The translations under genes and the position numbers were made by a program. Positions 44,164 to 52,480 of a stretch of DNA of 64,000 nt are shown piece by piece. The notes under the pieces are model-generated. The model ran no database searches and was not told where the DNA came from. It was given only the letters and a program-made list of their open reading frames with translations. The stretch is taken from positions 6,770 through 70,769 of the forward strand of contig JBGAPI010000026.1 of NCBI GenBank assembly GCA_044221335.1, read 5' to 3'. This stretch comes from JBGAPI01 sp044221335. GTDB taxonomy: Bacteria; Pseudomonadota; Gammaproteobacteria; Xanthomonadales; Ahniellaceae. Position 1 is the first letter of the stretch; the number at the start of each line of letters is the position of its first letter.

Positions 44164-47133
44164 CTACTCGTAGCTGTCGCGGAACAGTTCGTCCTGCTGG
44201 CGCGCGATCAGCAGGTCGTCGCGATAGTTCGGGTCCACCGTCGTCGCGTCGAGGGCGCCGGAGTTGGTCGTGAACAGCACACGCGCACCGTCCGCCGAGA
44301 TCGCGAGGGTGCGGTAGGAGGAATAGCTCGGGGTCGGGCCCTGCACGGTCGGCACGGGTTCGGTGATCCGGCTGAGCGGGCGATCACGGCACCAGCGATA
44401 GAGATCCGCGCCGATCAGTCCGTCGCCGGGGAGCAGGTCGCTCGAAACGGATTGGATCACGGCGCAGCGCCCATCGCGACTCAGCACCTCCGAGACGCCG
44501 CCACCGATGGCCGGTGCACCGGGCGCCGCCCCGTGGGTGAGCAGCGTCCGTTGTCCCGTCGACCGATCGGCGAGATAGGCCTGAATCACGCCGGCGACAT
44601 TCGGGGTCGGCGGGAGATCGGCGGCCGCGCTGTTGAACAGCACGAAGCGCCCGTCGTCGGTGATCGCGGTCGGAAAGGAGAACCGGCTGCCGCTGTGGCT
44701 GTCCGCGCCCGGCGTGCGCGAGACCAGTTCGGTGCGGTCGCTGTCGCGATCCCAGACGAACACGTCGTTGGCGTTGTTGTCGTCCGGCGTCGTGGTGAGC
44801 GCCGGGTCGGTGCCGTAGAACAGGACGAAGCGGCCGTCGCTGGTCATTGCCGTGGCGTAGGCCGAGAAGCCCGGCGAGTTCGGCTCGCCGACGCGATGCG
44901 AGACCAGGCGCGTCGTGTTCGTCTGGCGATCCCGCAGGTAGAGGGCGTAGGCGTTTTCCACGGTCGGCTGGGTCCCCTCGACAAGGTCGGTGGCGCTGGA
45001 CTCGAACAGCACGTAGCGGCCGTCGGCGCTGACCGCCGCCGGCACGCTGTCGCCGAAGCCGGCGACGCTGCCGGAGCCCGCCGCGCCGCTCAGCAGGAAC
45101 GACTCATCGGCGACGCGGTCGTAGAGGTAGGCCTGCCGGAATCCCCGCGTGACCTCGCCGGCCACCAGGTCGGGAGCGTCACTGGCGTAGGCGAGATAGC
45201 GGCCTTCGGGGGTGAAGGCGATCGCTGACGGGACCATCAGGGTCGCGGCGCTCATGTTCGGCTGTCCCGGGAGATGGGTCACCAGGCGGTTGCTGCCCTG
45301 CGCGCGATCGAACAGGTACAGGCCATTGGTGCTGCCGGCGCTGGTCAGCTGGTCGGTGAGGTAGCCGGCGTAGGCCGCAAAGGCGCCGTCGTCGCTGATC
45401 GCACCTCCGTAGTAGACATCGGCCGCCGCCGGCTGCTCCGGCTGGCCGGCGCGGTGGCTGACCAGCCGACGTTGGCCGCTGTCGGTGTCGGCGAGGTAGA
45501 CGGCGTCGATCGGGGTGTGGGTCAGGGTCGTCGCGCCGGCGGCGGGCGCGCCGTAGAGCACCCAGCGACCGTCGGGGCTGGTGGCCATGCTGTTGGCCCC
45601 GACGGCGGCCGGTCGGTCGACGACGGCGCGCGCCAGCGGCTCGCGGGTGCCTTGCACGAGGTCGACCGCGAACGCATCGACCGCCTCGTTGAGATCGGTC
45701 TCCGCCAGCAGGTCGGCCGCTGCGCTGGTGAATACGACGACGTTGCCCGCTGCCGAGAGGCGCGCCAGCTGTACGGAGCGCGACGACGTCAGGGTGGCGC
45801 TGCCGGCGACCCCGGTGACGAGCACGTTGCGCCCGACGACCTGGTCGTAGACGAACAGGTCGTCGCCCGCGCCATCGTCCTGCTGACCCTGGACGAGGTC
45901 GGTCGCCACGCTGCGGAACAGCACGCGGCGACCGTCGGCGCCGATCGCGAGCGGCACGCTCGTCGAATTCGCCGCCGTCTGCGGGTCGCCGGCGATGTGC
46001 GACAGCAGGGTGACCGCGCCGCTGCTGCGGTCGAGCAGATAGGCGTCGCTCGCCGGCGACGGGTCGGTCACTCCCGCCGGCGGCTGGGTCGAACCGTAGG
46101 CGACGAATCGTCCGTTCGCGCTCATCGCGGCCACCCCCGCCGGCAGCGCCTCGACCGCGCCGGTGCCGCGGTCGAACAGGCCGCCGCCGTCATCGCGATC
46201 GAACAGCACGCGAGTCCCCGCGGGATCGGTCGCCACCAGTTTCGCCGGACGCGTCGACGATTGCAGCGGATCGCCGGGCACGTGCGAGACCAGGGTCGTG
46301 GTGTCGGCATCGGCGTCGTAGAGGAACACGTCGGAGGTGCCATTGAAATCCTGCATCCCTGCGACCTGGCCGCTGGCATTGGCGCTGTAGACGACCGTGC
46401 GGCCATCGGCACTGAGCAGGGCCTTGCCGATCAAGCCCAGCGCGGGGCGGGTGGCATCGCCGGCGACGTGGTTGACCAGCCGCACGCTGCCGGTCGAGCG
46501 CCGCCGGAGGTAAAGGCCGGGAGTGAAATCGGTGGTGCCTTGGACCCCCGGCACCAGATTGTTCGACCAGTTGAGGAACAGCACCACGTCGCCGTCGTCG
46601 CTGATCGCCAGCGCACGCGAACTGCCGATCAGGACGCCAGGGGAACCCGGGGCGACCGTCACGGGATCGACGGCACCGCTGACACCGTCCGCCACGTAGA
46701 GGTCGACACCCTTGCTCGCCACGAGACCATCGACCAGATCGGTCGCGAGGCTGGCGAGCAGCAGCCAACGGCCATCGGCACTCAGCGCGATCGCGGCCGA
46801 TTGCCCGTTGGCAGGCCGATCCGGCGCGCCGGCCGCATGCGAGACCAGGGTCAGGGCGCCGGTCGCACGGTCACGACGGTAGGCGTTGCGGACGTTCGAG
46901 TAGATCGTCGGCAGCCCCGGGATCAGGTTGGAGGCGCCGCTGTCGAAGGCGATCACGCGACCGTCGGTCGACATCACCGCGGCGTCCGAGGCGAGGTTCA
47001 TCCCCGACGGGCCGTTGCCCGTCGCTCCGGTGCCGTCCCAGCGCGAGACGATCCGACTTTGCCAGTCAGCCGCCTGCGTACACGACATGGCGGACAGCAG
47101 CGCTGCCGTGATCAGGAGATGAAACCTGGACAT
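44164..47133 (-). CDS. Secreted propeller-like repeat protein (TolB/WD40-like PD40 type)
   Basis: A 989-residue exported protein made almost wholly of about fourteen repeats of some 65-70 residues. A typical unit runs TLVSHxxGxP...LSADGRxVLFxSxATDLVxG...DVFxxDR. The DGR and DxxLYDR elements are like those of TolB-type or WD40-like beta-propeller proteins, and fourteen units could make two seven-bladed propellers. Residues 1-22 are a signal peptide. The cysteine at MSC is not in a good lipobox. The function is unknown. Its 3' end converges on recD. Confidence 0.75.
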   Translation of the reverse strand: MSRFHLLITAALLSAMSCTQAADWQSRIVSRWDGTGATGNGPSGMNLASDAAVMSTDGRVIAFDSGASNLIPGLPTIYSNVRNAYRRDRATGALTLVSHAAGAPDRPANGQSAAIALSADGRWLLLASLATDLVDGLVASKGVDLYVADGVSGAVDPVTVAPGSPGVLIGSSRALAISDDGDVVLFLNWSNNLVPGVQGTTDFTPGLYLRRRSTGSVRLVNHVAGDATRPALGLIGKALLSADGRTVVYSANASGQVAGMQDFNGTSDVFLYDADADTTTLVSHVPGDPLQSSTRPAKLVATDPAGTRVLFDRDDGGGLFDRGTGAVEALPAGVAAMSANGRFVAYGSTQPPAGVTDPSPASDAYLLDRSSGAVTLLSHIAGDPQTAANSTSVPLAIGADGRRVLFRSVATDLVQGQQDDGAGDDLFVYDQVVGRNVLVTGVAGSATLTSSRSVQLARLSAAGNVVVFTSAAADLLAETDLNEAVDAFAVDLVQGTREPLARAVVDRPAAVGANSMATSPDGRWVLYGAPAAGATTLTHTPIDAVYLADTDSGQRRLVSHRAGQPEQPAAADVYYGGAISDDGAFAAYAGYLTDQLTSAGSTNGLYLFDRAQGSNRLVTHLPGQPNMSAATLMVPSAIAFTPEGRYLAYASDAPDLVAGEVTRGFRQAYLYDRVADESFLLSGAAGSGSVAGFGDSVPAAVSADGRYVLFESSATDLVEGTQPTVENAYALYLRDRQTNTTRLVSHRVGEPNSPGFSAYATAMTSDGRFVLFYGTDPALTTTPDDNNANDVFVWDRDSDRTELVSRTPGADSHSGSRFSFPTAITDDGRFVLFNSAAADLPPTPNVAGVIQAYLADRSTGQRTLLTHGAAPGAPAIGGGVSEVLSRDGRCAVIQSVSSDLLPGDGLIGADLYRWCRDRPLSRITEPVPTVQGPTPSYSSYRTLAISADGARVLFTTNSGALDATTVDPNYRDDLLIARQQDELFRDSYE

Positions 47134-47545
47134 GATGGCGACCTGGGTGGGGAGCCTGCCGACGAGCGAGTACGCGTCAGGCGAACGAGGACTTGATCAC
47201 GCCGGCCTAGCGTGAGCCAAGGCACACCGGTTTCACAAGCTTCGAACCCTGGTCGACCCCATTCCTGCCTCGAAATCAGGAGATGTCCGGAATGGCCGAC
47301 CCATGCTTCCCAGGCTGGCACAGGTTGGCCGACGGCGGCGGCAGCCAATGGATCGGTGGCTGTCGCATCCCCCTGTGGTGCACCAGCCGCGGGCCCGCTC
47401 CGACCGCTTGTACAACGCCTGCGCCGAGGCGCACCCTAGGGCGGGAATGCGATTCCCAGCCCTCGGACACCCGCTGCGACATCGGGTTGCCGCGCGAGGA
47501 ACCGCGTTGCTCTGATGCACCCACCAGAATCGAACTTCGGCACCG
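47134..47545. other. 412-bp divergent intergenic region, no gene seen
   Basis: Between the start of the propeller protein gene (minus) and the start of the PhzF gene (plus). It must hold both promoters. It contains an open frame of about 88 codons on the plus strand (47283-47549), but its residue composition is what GC-rich DNA gives by chance and it overlaps the PhzF start. I see no convincing RNA gene, repeat or operator. Confidence 0.5.
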
Positions 47546-48388
47546 ATGACGACCCTCCGATTTCGCCTTCTCAACGTGTTCGCCGAGTCGACCTTCGGCG
47601 GCAACCCGCTTGCCGTGATCGAGAACGGCGAGGGCCTGGACGACGCCGAGATGCAGCGCATCGCGCGGCAGTTCAACCTGTCGGAGACGACCTTCATCCT
47701 GCCCTCCGATCGCGCCACGGCGCGGATCCGGATCTTCACCCCGAGCTACGAGATGCCGTTCGCCGGACATCCGACGCTGGGCTCGGCCGAGGTCGTACGC
47801 GCGCTGTTCGGCGCTGGCGACGACTTCCTGCTCGAGATGGGTGCGGGGCTGATCCCGGTGCGCTACGGCGAGGGTCGTTGGACCCTGACGGCGAATCCGC
47901 CGAAGAGCCGGGTGCTGTCGTCCACTCGCGCCGAACTCGCGGCCATGCTCGGCCTGCCGGAGTACGCGATCGGCGGGTCGCCGCTGTGGCTCGATTGCGG
48001 GACCGAGCAGCCGATGATCCCGCTGATCGCGACGGCGCACGTCGACGCGGTCGAGCCCGACCCCGCCCTGCTCGCGCGGCACTGCCGCAACCGCAACGGC
48101 AACCCGAAGTGCTACGTGTTCGCGCAGACCCCGGAGGGCTTCGTCGCCCGCTACTTCTGGATGAGCGACGAGTTCAGCCTGCACGAAGACCCCGGCACCG
48201 GCTCCGCCGCCGCCAACCTCGGCGGCTGGTGGCAGATCACCCGCCCCGGAGAGCCACTGTCCGCGCGCATCGACCAGGCGCGGCACAGCGACCGGCCGAG
48301 CGTGCTGCAGCTCGATGTGGCCGAGGGGAAGATCCATGTCGGCGGCCGTGTGGTGGCGATCGGCGCGGGGGAGTTGCAGCTGCCGTGA
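47546..48388 (+). CDS. PhzF family isomerase/epimerase-like protein
   Basis: A 280-residue protein of the PhzF (diaminopimelate-epimerase fold) family. The catalytic Glu is E47 in NLSETTF. The FAGHPTLGSAEV and DPGTGSAAANLGGW motifs are present and the N-terminus reads FRLLNVFAESTFGGNPLAVIE, all standard. Many members are proton-moving isomerases of unknown substrate; there are no phenazine genes here, so phenazine synthesis is unlikely. It stands alone on the plus strand. Confidence 0.88.
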   Translation: MTTLRFRLLNVFAESTFGGNPLAVIENGEGLDDAEMQRIARQFNLSETTFILPSDRATARIRIFTPSYEMPFAGHPTLGSAEVVRALFGAGDDFLLEMGAGLIPVRYGEGRWTLTANPPKSRVLSSTRAELAAMLGLPEYAIGGSPLWLDCGTEQPMIPLIATAHVDAVEPDPALLARHCRNRNGNPKCYVFAQTPEGFVARYFWMSDEFSLHEDPGTGSAAANLGGWWQITRPGEPLSARIDQARHSDRPSVLQLDVAEGKIHVGGRVVAIGAGELQLP

Positions 48389-48885
48389 GCGGCTGCGGCA
48401 GGAGCGACACAAGCCCCGATCGAGGCGCTTCGAATCGCTGCTGCGGCCGGAGCTTGCATCCCTCCGTCATTGCGAGGAGGAGCGCCGCGACGACGAAGCA
48501 ATCCAGCGCCATTGCTCTTGCTGTGCGCGTTGCAAGGCAGGGGCGCTGGATTGCTTCGCTGCGCTCGCGATGACGAAAGGTCGGACTGGTGTCGGTGGGG
48601 GACAGCCAGAGCGCCGCGGCGCTCCCCGCGATCACGGTTGCCGGCCAGGACTACCCGCATGGATCCACGGTCGCTTGCGCGTCGCCGCGCTGCGGATGTT
48701 CGCTGTCCAGTCCGCGGAGCTCGTGCCGAAGGCGGATCCCGATCTCCTCCCCGCTCCCCCGCCAGCGCGGCCCCGGCCGCCCGTTGAGCGCGAGCGTCGA
48801 CGCCGCGGCGTGCTCGCCGCCGCCCGGTGTGCCCGGAGGATCCGGTTGCCGTTGCGATGATCGCGTGGCGGCGGCGTGTCGGATC
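48389..48885. other. About 500 bp without a gene between phzF-like gene and metK terminator
   Basis: The first half holds the 111-bp inverted-repeat element described separately. The second half (48590-48885) is GC-rich sequence with several open frames that look like chance frames; none has a ribosome site and a protein-like composition. I see no other structure. The two flanking genes converge here. Confidence 0.5.
48465..48575. repeat. 111-bp inverted-repeat (MITE-like) element
   Basis: The ends CGTCATTGCGAGG and CTCGCGATGACG are inverted repeats, and inside GACGAAGCAATCCAGCGCC mirrors GGCGCTGGATTGCTTCG. The whole can fold into one long stem. Palindromes with the theme CATTGCGAGG...GCAATCCAG and its complement are widespread in bacterial intergenic regions. 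A decayed relative is at 15400-15513. Confidence 0.8.
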
Positions 48886-48920
48886 GGAAAACGAAACGCC
48901 CTCGCGTTGGCGAGGGCGTT
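48886..48920 (-). terminator. Rho-independent terminator of metK
   Basis: On the minus strand AACGCCCTCGC-CAAC-GCGAGGGCGTT forms an 11-bp stem directly followed by TCGTTTTCC. It lies about 48 bp after the metK stop. Confidence 0.9.
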
Positions 48921-48967
48921 TCCGGGTTCATGCAGGCCCTGGCAGTGCGGCTTGCGCCGCCGCCGGG

Positions 48968-50173
48968 TCACTTGATCTTGGCGTCCGCCCGCAGCGCCGC
49001 GGCCTTGTCGGTCTTCTCCCACGAGAACGCGGTGAAGGTCTTGCCGTCGGCGGTCTTCATCTCGGTGGGCTTGCGGCCGAAGTGGCCGTAGGACGCGGTC
49101 GCCTGGTACATCGGGTGGATCAGGTCGAGCATCTGGATGATGCCGTACGGACGCAGGTCGAAGTGGGCGCGGATCAGCTTCTCGATCTTGTCGTCGCCGA
49201 TCTTGCCGGTGCCGAAGGTGGTGACCGAGATCGAGGTCGGCTCGGCGACGCCGATCGCGTAGGAGACCTGCACTTCGCACTTGTCGGCGAGGCCGGCGGC
49301 GACGATGTTCTTCGCCACGTAGCGCGCGGCGTAGGCGGCCGAGCGGTCGACCTTCGACGGGTCCTTGCCGGAGAACGCGCCGCCGCCGTGGCGGGCCATG
49401 CCGCCGTAGCTGTCGACGATGATCTTGCGGCCGGTCAGGCCGCAGTCGCCCACCGGGCCACCGATCACGAACTTGCCGGTCGGATTGATGTGGATCTTCT
49501 TCTTCGAGATCGCGGCGAGCCAGGCCTTCGGCAGCACCGGCTTCAGGATGTGCTCGTAGACGCCCTCGAACAGGTCCTTGTGCTTGACCGAGGGGTCATG
49601 CTGGGTCGACAGCACGACAGCGTCGAGGCCTTCCACGCGGTTGCCGTTGTAGCGCAGGGTGACCTGCGACTTGGCGTCCGGGCGCAACCACGGCAGCGGC
49701 GACTTCTTCTGCTTGCGGACCTTGGCCTGCTGCTCGACCAGGCGGTGCGAGTAGTAGATCGGGGCCGGCATGTACTCCGGCGCCTCGGTGCAGGCGTAGC
49801 CGAACATCAGGCCCTGGTCGCCGGCGCCCTGCTCTTCCGGCTTCTTGCGGTCGACGCCCTGGTTGATGTCCGGGGACTGCTTGCCGATCATGTTGACGAT
49901 CGCGCAGGTGTGGCCGTCGAAGCCGACGTTGGAGTTGTTGTAGCCGATCTCGTTGATCACGTTGCGCGCCAGCGACTCGATGTCGACCCAGGCGTTGGTG
50001 GTGATCTCGCCGGCGACGATCGCGGCGCCGGTCTTGCACAGCGTCTCGCAGGCGACGCGCGCGCGCTTGTCCTGCGCCAGGATCGCGTCCAGGACCGCAT
50101 CCGAGATCTGGTCGCAGATCTTGTCCGGATGACCTTCGGACACGGATTCGGAGGTGAAGAGATAGCTGGTCAT
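48968..50173 (-). CDS. metK: S-adenosylmethionine synthetase
   Basis: Makes S-adenosylmethionine from methionine and ATP. The 401-residue protein has SVSEGHPDKICDQISDAVLD near residue 8-27, the nucleotide-binding GAGDQGLMFGYA and the phosphate loop GGGAFSGKDPSKVDRSAAY, all diagnostic. It is somewhat longer than E. coli MetK (384), with an inserted segment near SHRLVEQQAKVRKQKK. The frame is open well upstream, but MTSYLFTSESVSEGHPDK is the standard start. A strong terminator follows. Confidence 0.96.
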   Translation of the reverse strand: MTSYLFTSESVSEGHPDKICDQISDAVLDAILAQDKRARVACETLCKTGAAIVAGEITTNAWVDIESLARNVINEIGYNNSNVGFDGHTCAIVNMIGKQSPDINQGVDRKKPEEQGAGDQGLMFGYACTEAPEYMPAPIYYSHRLVEQQAKVRKQKKSPLPWLRPDAKSQVTLRYNGNRVEGLDAVVLSTQHDPSVKHKDLFEGVYEHILKPVLPKAWLAAISKKKIHINPTGKFVIGGPVGDCGLTGRKIIVDSYGGMARHGGGAFSGKDPSKVDRSAAYAARYVAKNIVAAGLADKCEVQVSYAIGVAEPTSISVTTFGTGKIGDDKIEKLIRAHFDLRPYGIIQMLDLIHPMYQATASYGHFGRKPTEMKTADGKTFTAFSWEKTDKAAALRADAKIK

Positions 50174-50282
50174 GGCGTCGCGTTCCTGCTCTGTATGGAC
50201 GTATGGATGGAAAAACCGGGCGCGGAGGATAGCGGATCGCGGCGGGGGGTGCATTGGGCAAGGCGGGAGCCCCCCGCCGAGC

Positions 50283-50304
50283 GCCCGGCCATGGATGGCC
50301 GGGC
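50283..50304. repeat. Palindrome upstream of metK
   Basis: GCCCGGCCA-TGGA-TGGCCGGGC is a perfect 9-bp stem with a 4-base loop, about 110 bp before the metK start codon, next to further self-complementary GC-rich runs (CCCCCCGCC...GGCGGGGGG at 50230-50280). It may be part of the metK leader or a dispersed palindrome. I could not match it to a known SAM or SAH riboswitch. Confidence 0.5.
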
Positions 50305-50354
50305 CGGCGCCACGCGCCAGGGATGGCTGGTTCCGAGGTGCCGAACGAAGACCG

Positions 50355-51110
50355 ATGTACAAGCTTTTTCGCATCGTTCGGGCCTCTTCTGCGGCATCCC
50401 TCTCGACGATGAGCTGCCATCAATCCGCAGTTTCTACGGCATCGGCGCGGTCCAGTTGTTGTGCCCAGGCAACCCCTAGTATTCGGCCTGCGCCACGAGC
50501 GCATCTCCTGTTGAATCTGATCCCGGAGGACTACACGTACCTCGATGCGCTCTGGCCGTCCGGCGCTCCGACAGGCTGGCTGTTCCTGCAACGCAGGGAA
50601 TTCGTCGAGATGTTCAATGTTCCCTGGAACGGTCTCGATGCCGTGAGATGCGGCAATCGGATCGGGATGCTCCTGCAAGCGAAAATCCTCTCGCTACAGG
50701 CGAACCCTTGTCTCGACCGCGTCGACATTCATCTGACCGCCAAGGGTGGAAGGATTTGGGAGGAACGGTTCAAGGTCGTGCGCGCGAGGCACATCTCGGA
50801 TTCGTACTTCTTCCCCGACGAGGGCGGAACCCGGGTCACCTATTCCGGAGTATCACGCTCTCACATCGACCGATTTCGCCGCCAAGTCGTCGCTGCGCTC
50901 GGAACCGATGCCGCGGTCGGCGCCGTGACGTGGAATCCCGGCGACGACATGCTCTATTGGCGCAGACGGATCGGCGCATACGAGTTCGCCCTGTCGTCAG
51001 ACCTCGGCGACTTTTGTGAGTCCGACGCCGGGCAATGCCTCCACGAACTGAAGCTGCGTGCGATCCAGGGATGGCGCGCTCCGTCATTACGATTTGTTGC
51101 TGCGTCCTGA
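50355..51110 (+). CDS. Hypothetical protein, start uncertain
   Basis: An open frame that I do not recognise. From residue 52 onward it has protein-like composition (LLNLIPEDYTYLDALWPSG, WEERFKVVRARHISDSYFF), with aromatic residues and mixed codons that are less GC-rich than in its neighbours. The first 50 residues are Ser/Ala/Arg-rich and may not be coding, so the true start may be near 50513 or even 50614. A possible promoter (TTGTTG, 15 bp, TAGTAT) near 50455-50485 would fit a later start. No membrane span or known motif is visible. It diverges from metK. Confidence 0.45.
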   Translation: MYKLFRIVRASSAASLSTMSCHQSAVSTASARSSCCAQATPSIRPAPRAHLLLNLIPEDYTYLDALWPSGAPTGWLFLQRREFVEMFNVPWNGLDAVRCGNRIGMLLQAKILSLQANPCLDRVDIHLTAKGGRIWEERFKVVRARHISDSYFFPDEGGTRVTYSGVSRSHIDRFRRQVVAALGTDAAVGAVTWNPGDDMLYWRRRIGAYEFALSSDLGDFCESDAGQCLHELKLRAIQGWRAPSLRFVAAS

Positions 51111-51135
51111 AACGACCCGTCGAGCGCTGCGCGAT

Positions 51136-51152
51136 GGCGGGCAGTGCCCGCC
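51136..51152. repeat. Copy of the GGCGGGCAGTGCCCGCC palindrome
   Basis: The perfect 8-bp inverted repeat GGCGGGCA-G-TGCCCGCC, preceded by GCGAT exactly as in the tandem copies at 8.73-8.79 kb. It lies between the converging ends of the orphan gene and the VOC gene. Confidence 0.75.
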
Positions 51153-51234
51153 TCATGTAGCTGCACTCCGCGTCGCAACGAATTGGAATTGTTGCGGGGA
51201 GAAGCGCGGTAACGCCGACGCGCCAAGGCGCCCC

Positions 51235-51630
51235 CTACGACGGCTGGATCAAGTCCCACTTGTTCCCCCACGGATCGAGGAACACGACGACGGTGCCGAA
51301 CTCCTCATGGCGCGGCTTCTCGGTGAACCGAACACCGTGCGCGGCGAGGCGATCGTAGTCGCGCTGGAAGTCGTCGGTGTGGAGGAACAGGAAGACGCGG
51401 CCGCCGGTCTGGTTGCCGATGGCGGCACGCTGCTCCTCGGTGACGGCGCGAGCGAGCAGCAGCGCGAACTCGCTGTCGGCGCTCGGGGCGACGCGGACCC
51501 AGCGTTTGCCGCCGCCGCGGTCGTCGTCCTCGAGCAGCACGAAACCCATCGCGTCGGTGAAGAAGCGGATCGCCTCGTCGTAGTCGGGGACCACCAGGGC
51601 GATGGCGGCCATGTAGCGCTTCTGGGTCAT
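51235..51630 (-). CDS. VOC family (glyoxalase/bleomycin-resistance-like) protein
   Basis: A 131-residue vicinal-oxygen-chelate fold protein with the two beta-alpha-beta-beta-beta modules: IALVVPDYDEAIRFFTDAMGF at the start and FGTVVVFLDPWGNKWDLIQP at the end. The first module has no obvious metal His, so a lyase or dioxygenase role cannot be assumed. The ATG at 51630 has GGAG six bases upstream. The function is unknown; such genes often act in small-molecule binding or detoxification. Confidence 0.82.
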   Translation of the reverse strand: MTQKRYMAAIALVVPDYDEAIRFFTDAMGFVLLEDDDRGGGKRWVRVAPSADSEFALLLARAVTEEQRAAIGNQTGGRVFLFLHTDDFQRDYDRLAAHGVRFTEKPRHEEFGTVVVFLDPWGNKWDLIQPS

Positions 51631-51682
51631 GGGAACTCCGGGAGGACGCGATGGCGGGCCACGGTACACGGCCGCCGCCCGC

Positions 51683-52480
51683 TCACCAAGGGACGTGGCC
51701 GTAGCGCTGCTTCATCCGCTCGTACTCGGCGTCGCTCTCCTTCTTCAGCTCCTCGCTGTCGCGGATCTTCGCCATGCCCGAGCCCGGATGTCGGGTGCGG
51801 AATACCTTCGGCCAGGGCGAGTCGTGACGTTCGATCGTCACGTTGTTCGAGCGTTCCAGCATCCACATCAGCATCTGCCGCGAATGGGTGATTTCAGCGG
51901 CGGCCACCGGCGCGGTCGCCTCGACCAGATGGACGCGCGGCGCGCGGATCTCGCCGAGCCGACCCAGCCACTCGCTGTCGAGGTGCCAGCGGTAGCTCGC
52001 GTCGAAGCCGCCGACCCGGTCGAGGATCGCGCGCTTCATCACCCAGGAGGACGGCGTCGGATAGTCGAGGATTCCGACGACGTCGTCGTCGCCGACCATC
52101 CGCTCCAGCTGGGTCGAGGACACGAAGTCGACGCGCTCGAAGCGGTCGACCGCCAGCGCGAGGTAGTCGGGCGCCCACAGGTCATCGTCCTCGAGCAGGG
52201 CGACGACGTCGCCGTCGACGCGGGCGAGCGCCGCGTTGAGCGCTTCGGCCTGCAGCCGCAGCGGCGCCTCGGCGATGTCGATCGCGGCGTCGAGGCGCTG
52301 TCGTCCCGCCGCTGCCATTCCCGGATCGACGCCGATGACGATCTGCACGCTCCAGCCCGGACGGGCGAGCAGGGTCTGTCCGCGCACGCAGGCGATCGCG
52401 CGTTCGACGAACCAGCGGCTCGCCGGATCCGCCGGGCGCTCCGCTGCCAGCCGGCTCGGGATGACGACGGACAGCCTCAT
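51683..52480 (-). CDS. Glycosyltransferase-like (GT-A fold) protein, tandem copy 3
   Basis: A 265-residue protein with a GT2-like GT-A start (MRLSVVIPSRLA) and an acidic metal-site candidate (ALLEDDDLWAPDYL). A family-specific block reads SSTQLE, DYPTPSSWVM and YRWHLDSEWLGRLGE; the C-terminus ends HPGSGMAKIRDSEE. It is the last of three adjacent paralogues of the same length. The start overlaps the upstream copy's stop as ATGA, so the two are coupled. The sugar donor and acceptor are unknown. Confidence 0.8.
   Translation of the reverse strand: MRLSVVIPSRLAAERPADPASRWFVERAIACVRGQTLLARPGWSVQIVIGVDPGMAAAGRQRLDAAIDIAEAPLRLQAEALNAALARVDGDVVALLEDDDLWAPDYLALAVDRFERVDFVSSTQLERMVGDDDVVGILDYPTPSSWVMKRAILDRVGGFDASYRWHLDSEWLGRLGEIRAPRVHLVEATAPVAAAEITHSRQMLMWMLERSNNVTIERHDSPWPKVFRTRHPGSGMAKIRDSEELKKESDAEYERMKQRYGHVPW

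Noticed and set aside
47190..47270. TTCGAAC-containing segment resembling a tRNA T-arm
   Set aside because: The flanking five bases do not pair to make a T-stem on either strand and no anticodon arm or acceptor stem can be drawn.
47283..47549. 88-codon plus-strand ORF before the PhzF gene
   Set aside because: No ribosome site, composition like random GC-rich sequence, and it runs into the PhzF start codon.
50174..50354. SAM or SAH riboswitch upstream of metK
   Set aside because: No core sequence of a known class could be recognised; only GC-rich hairpins are visible.
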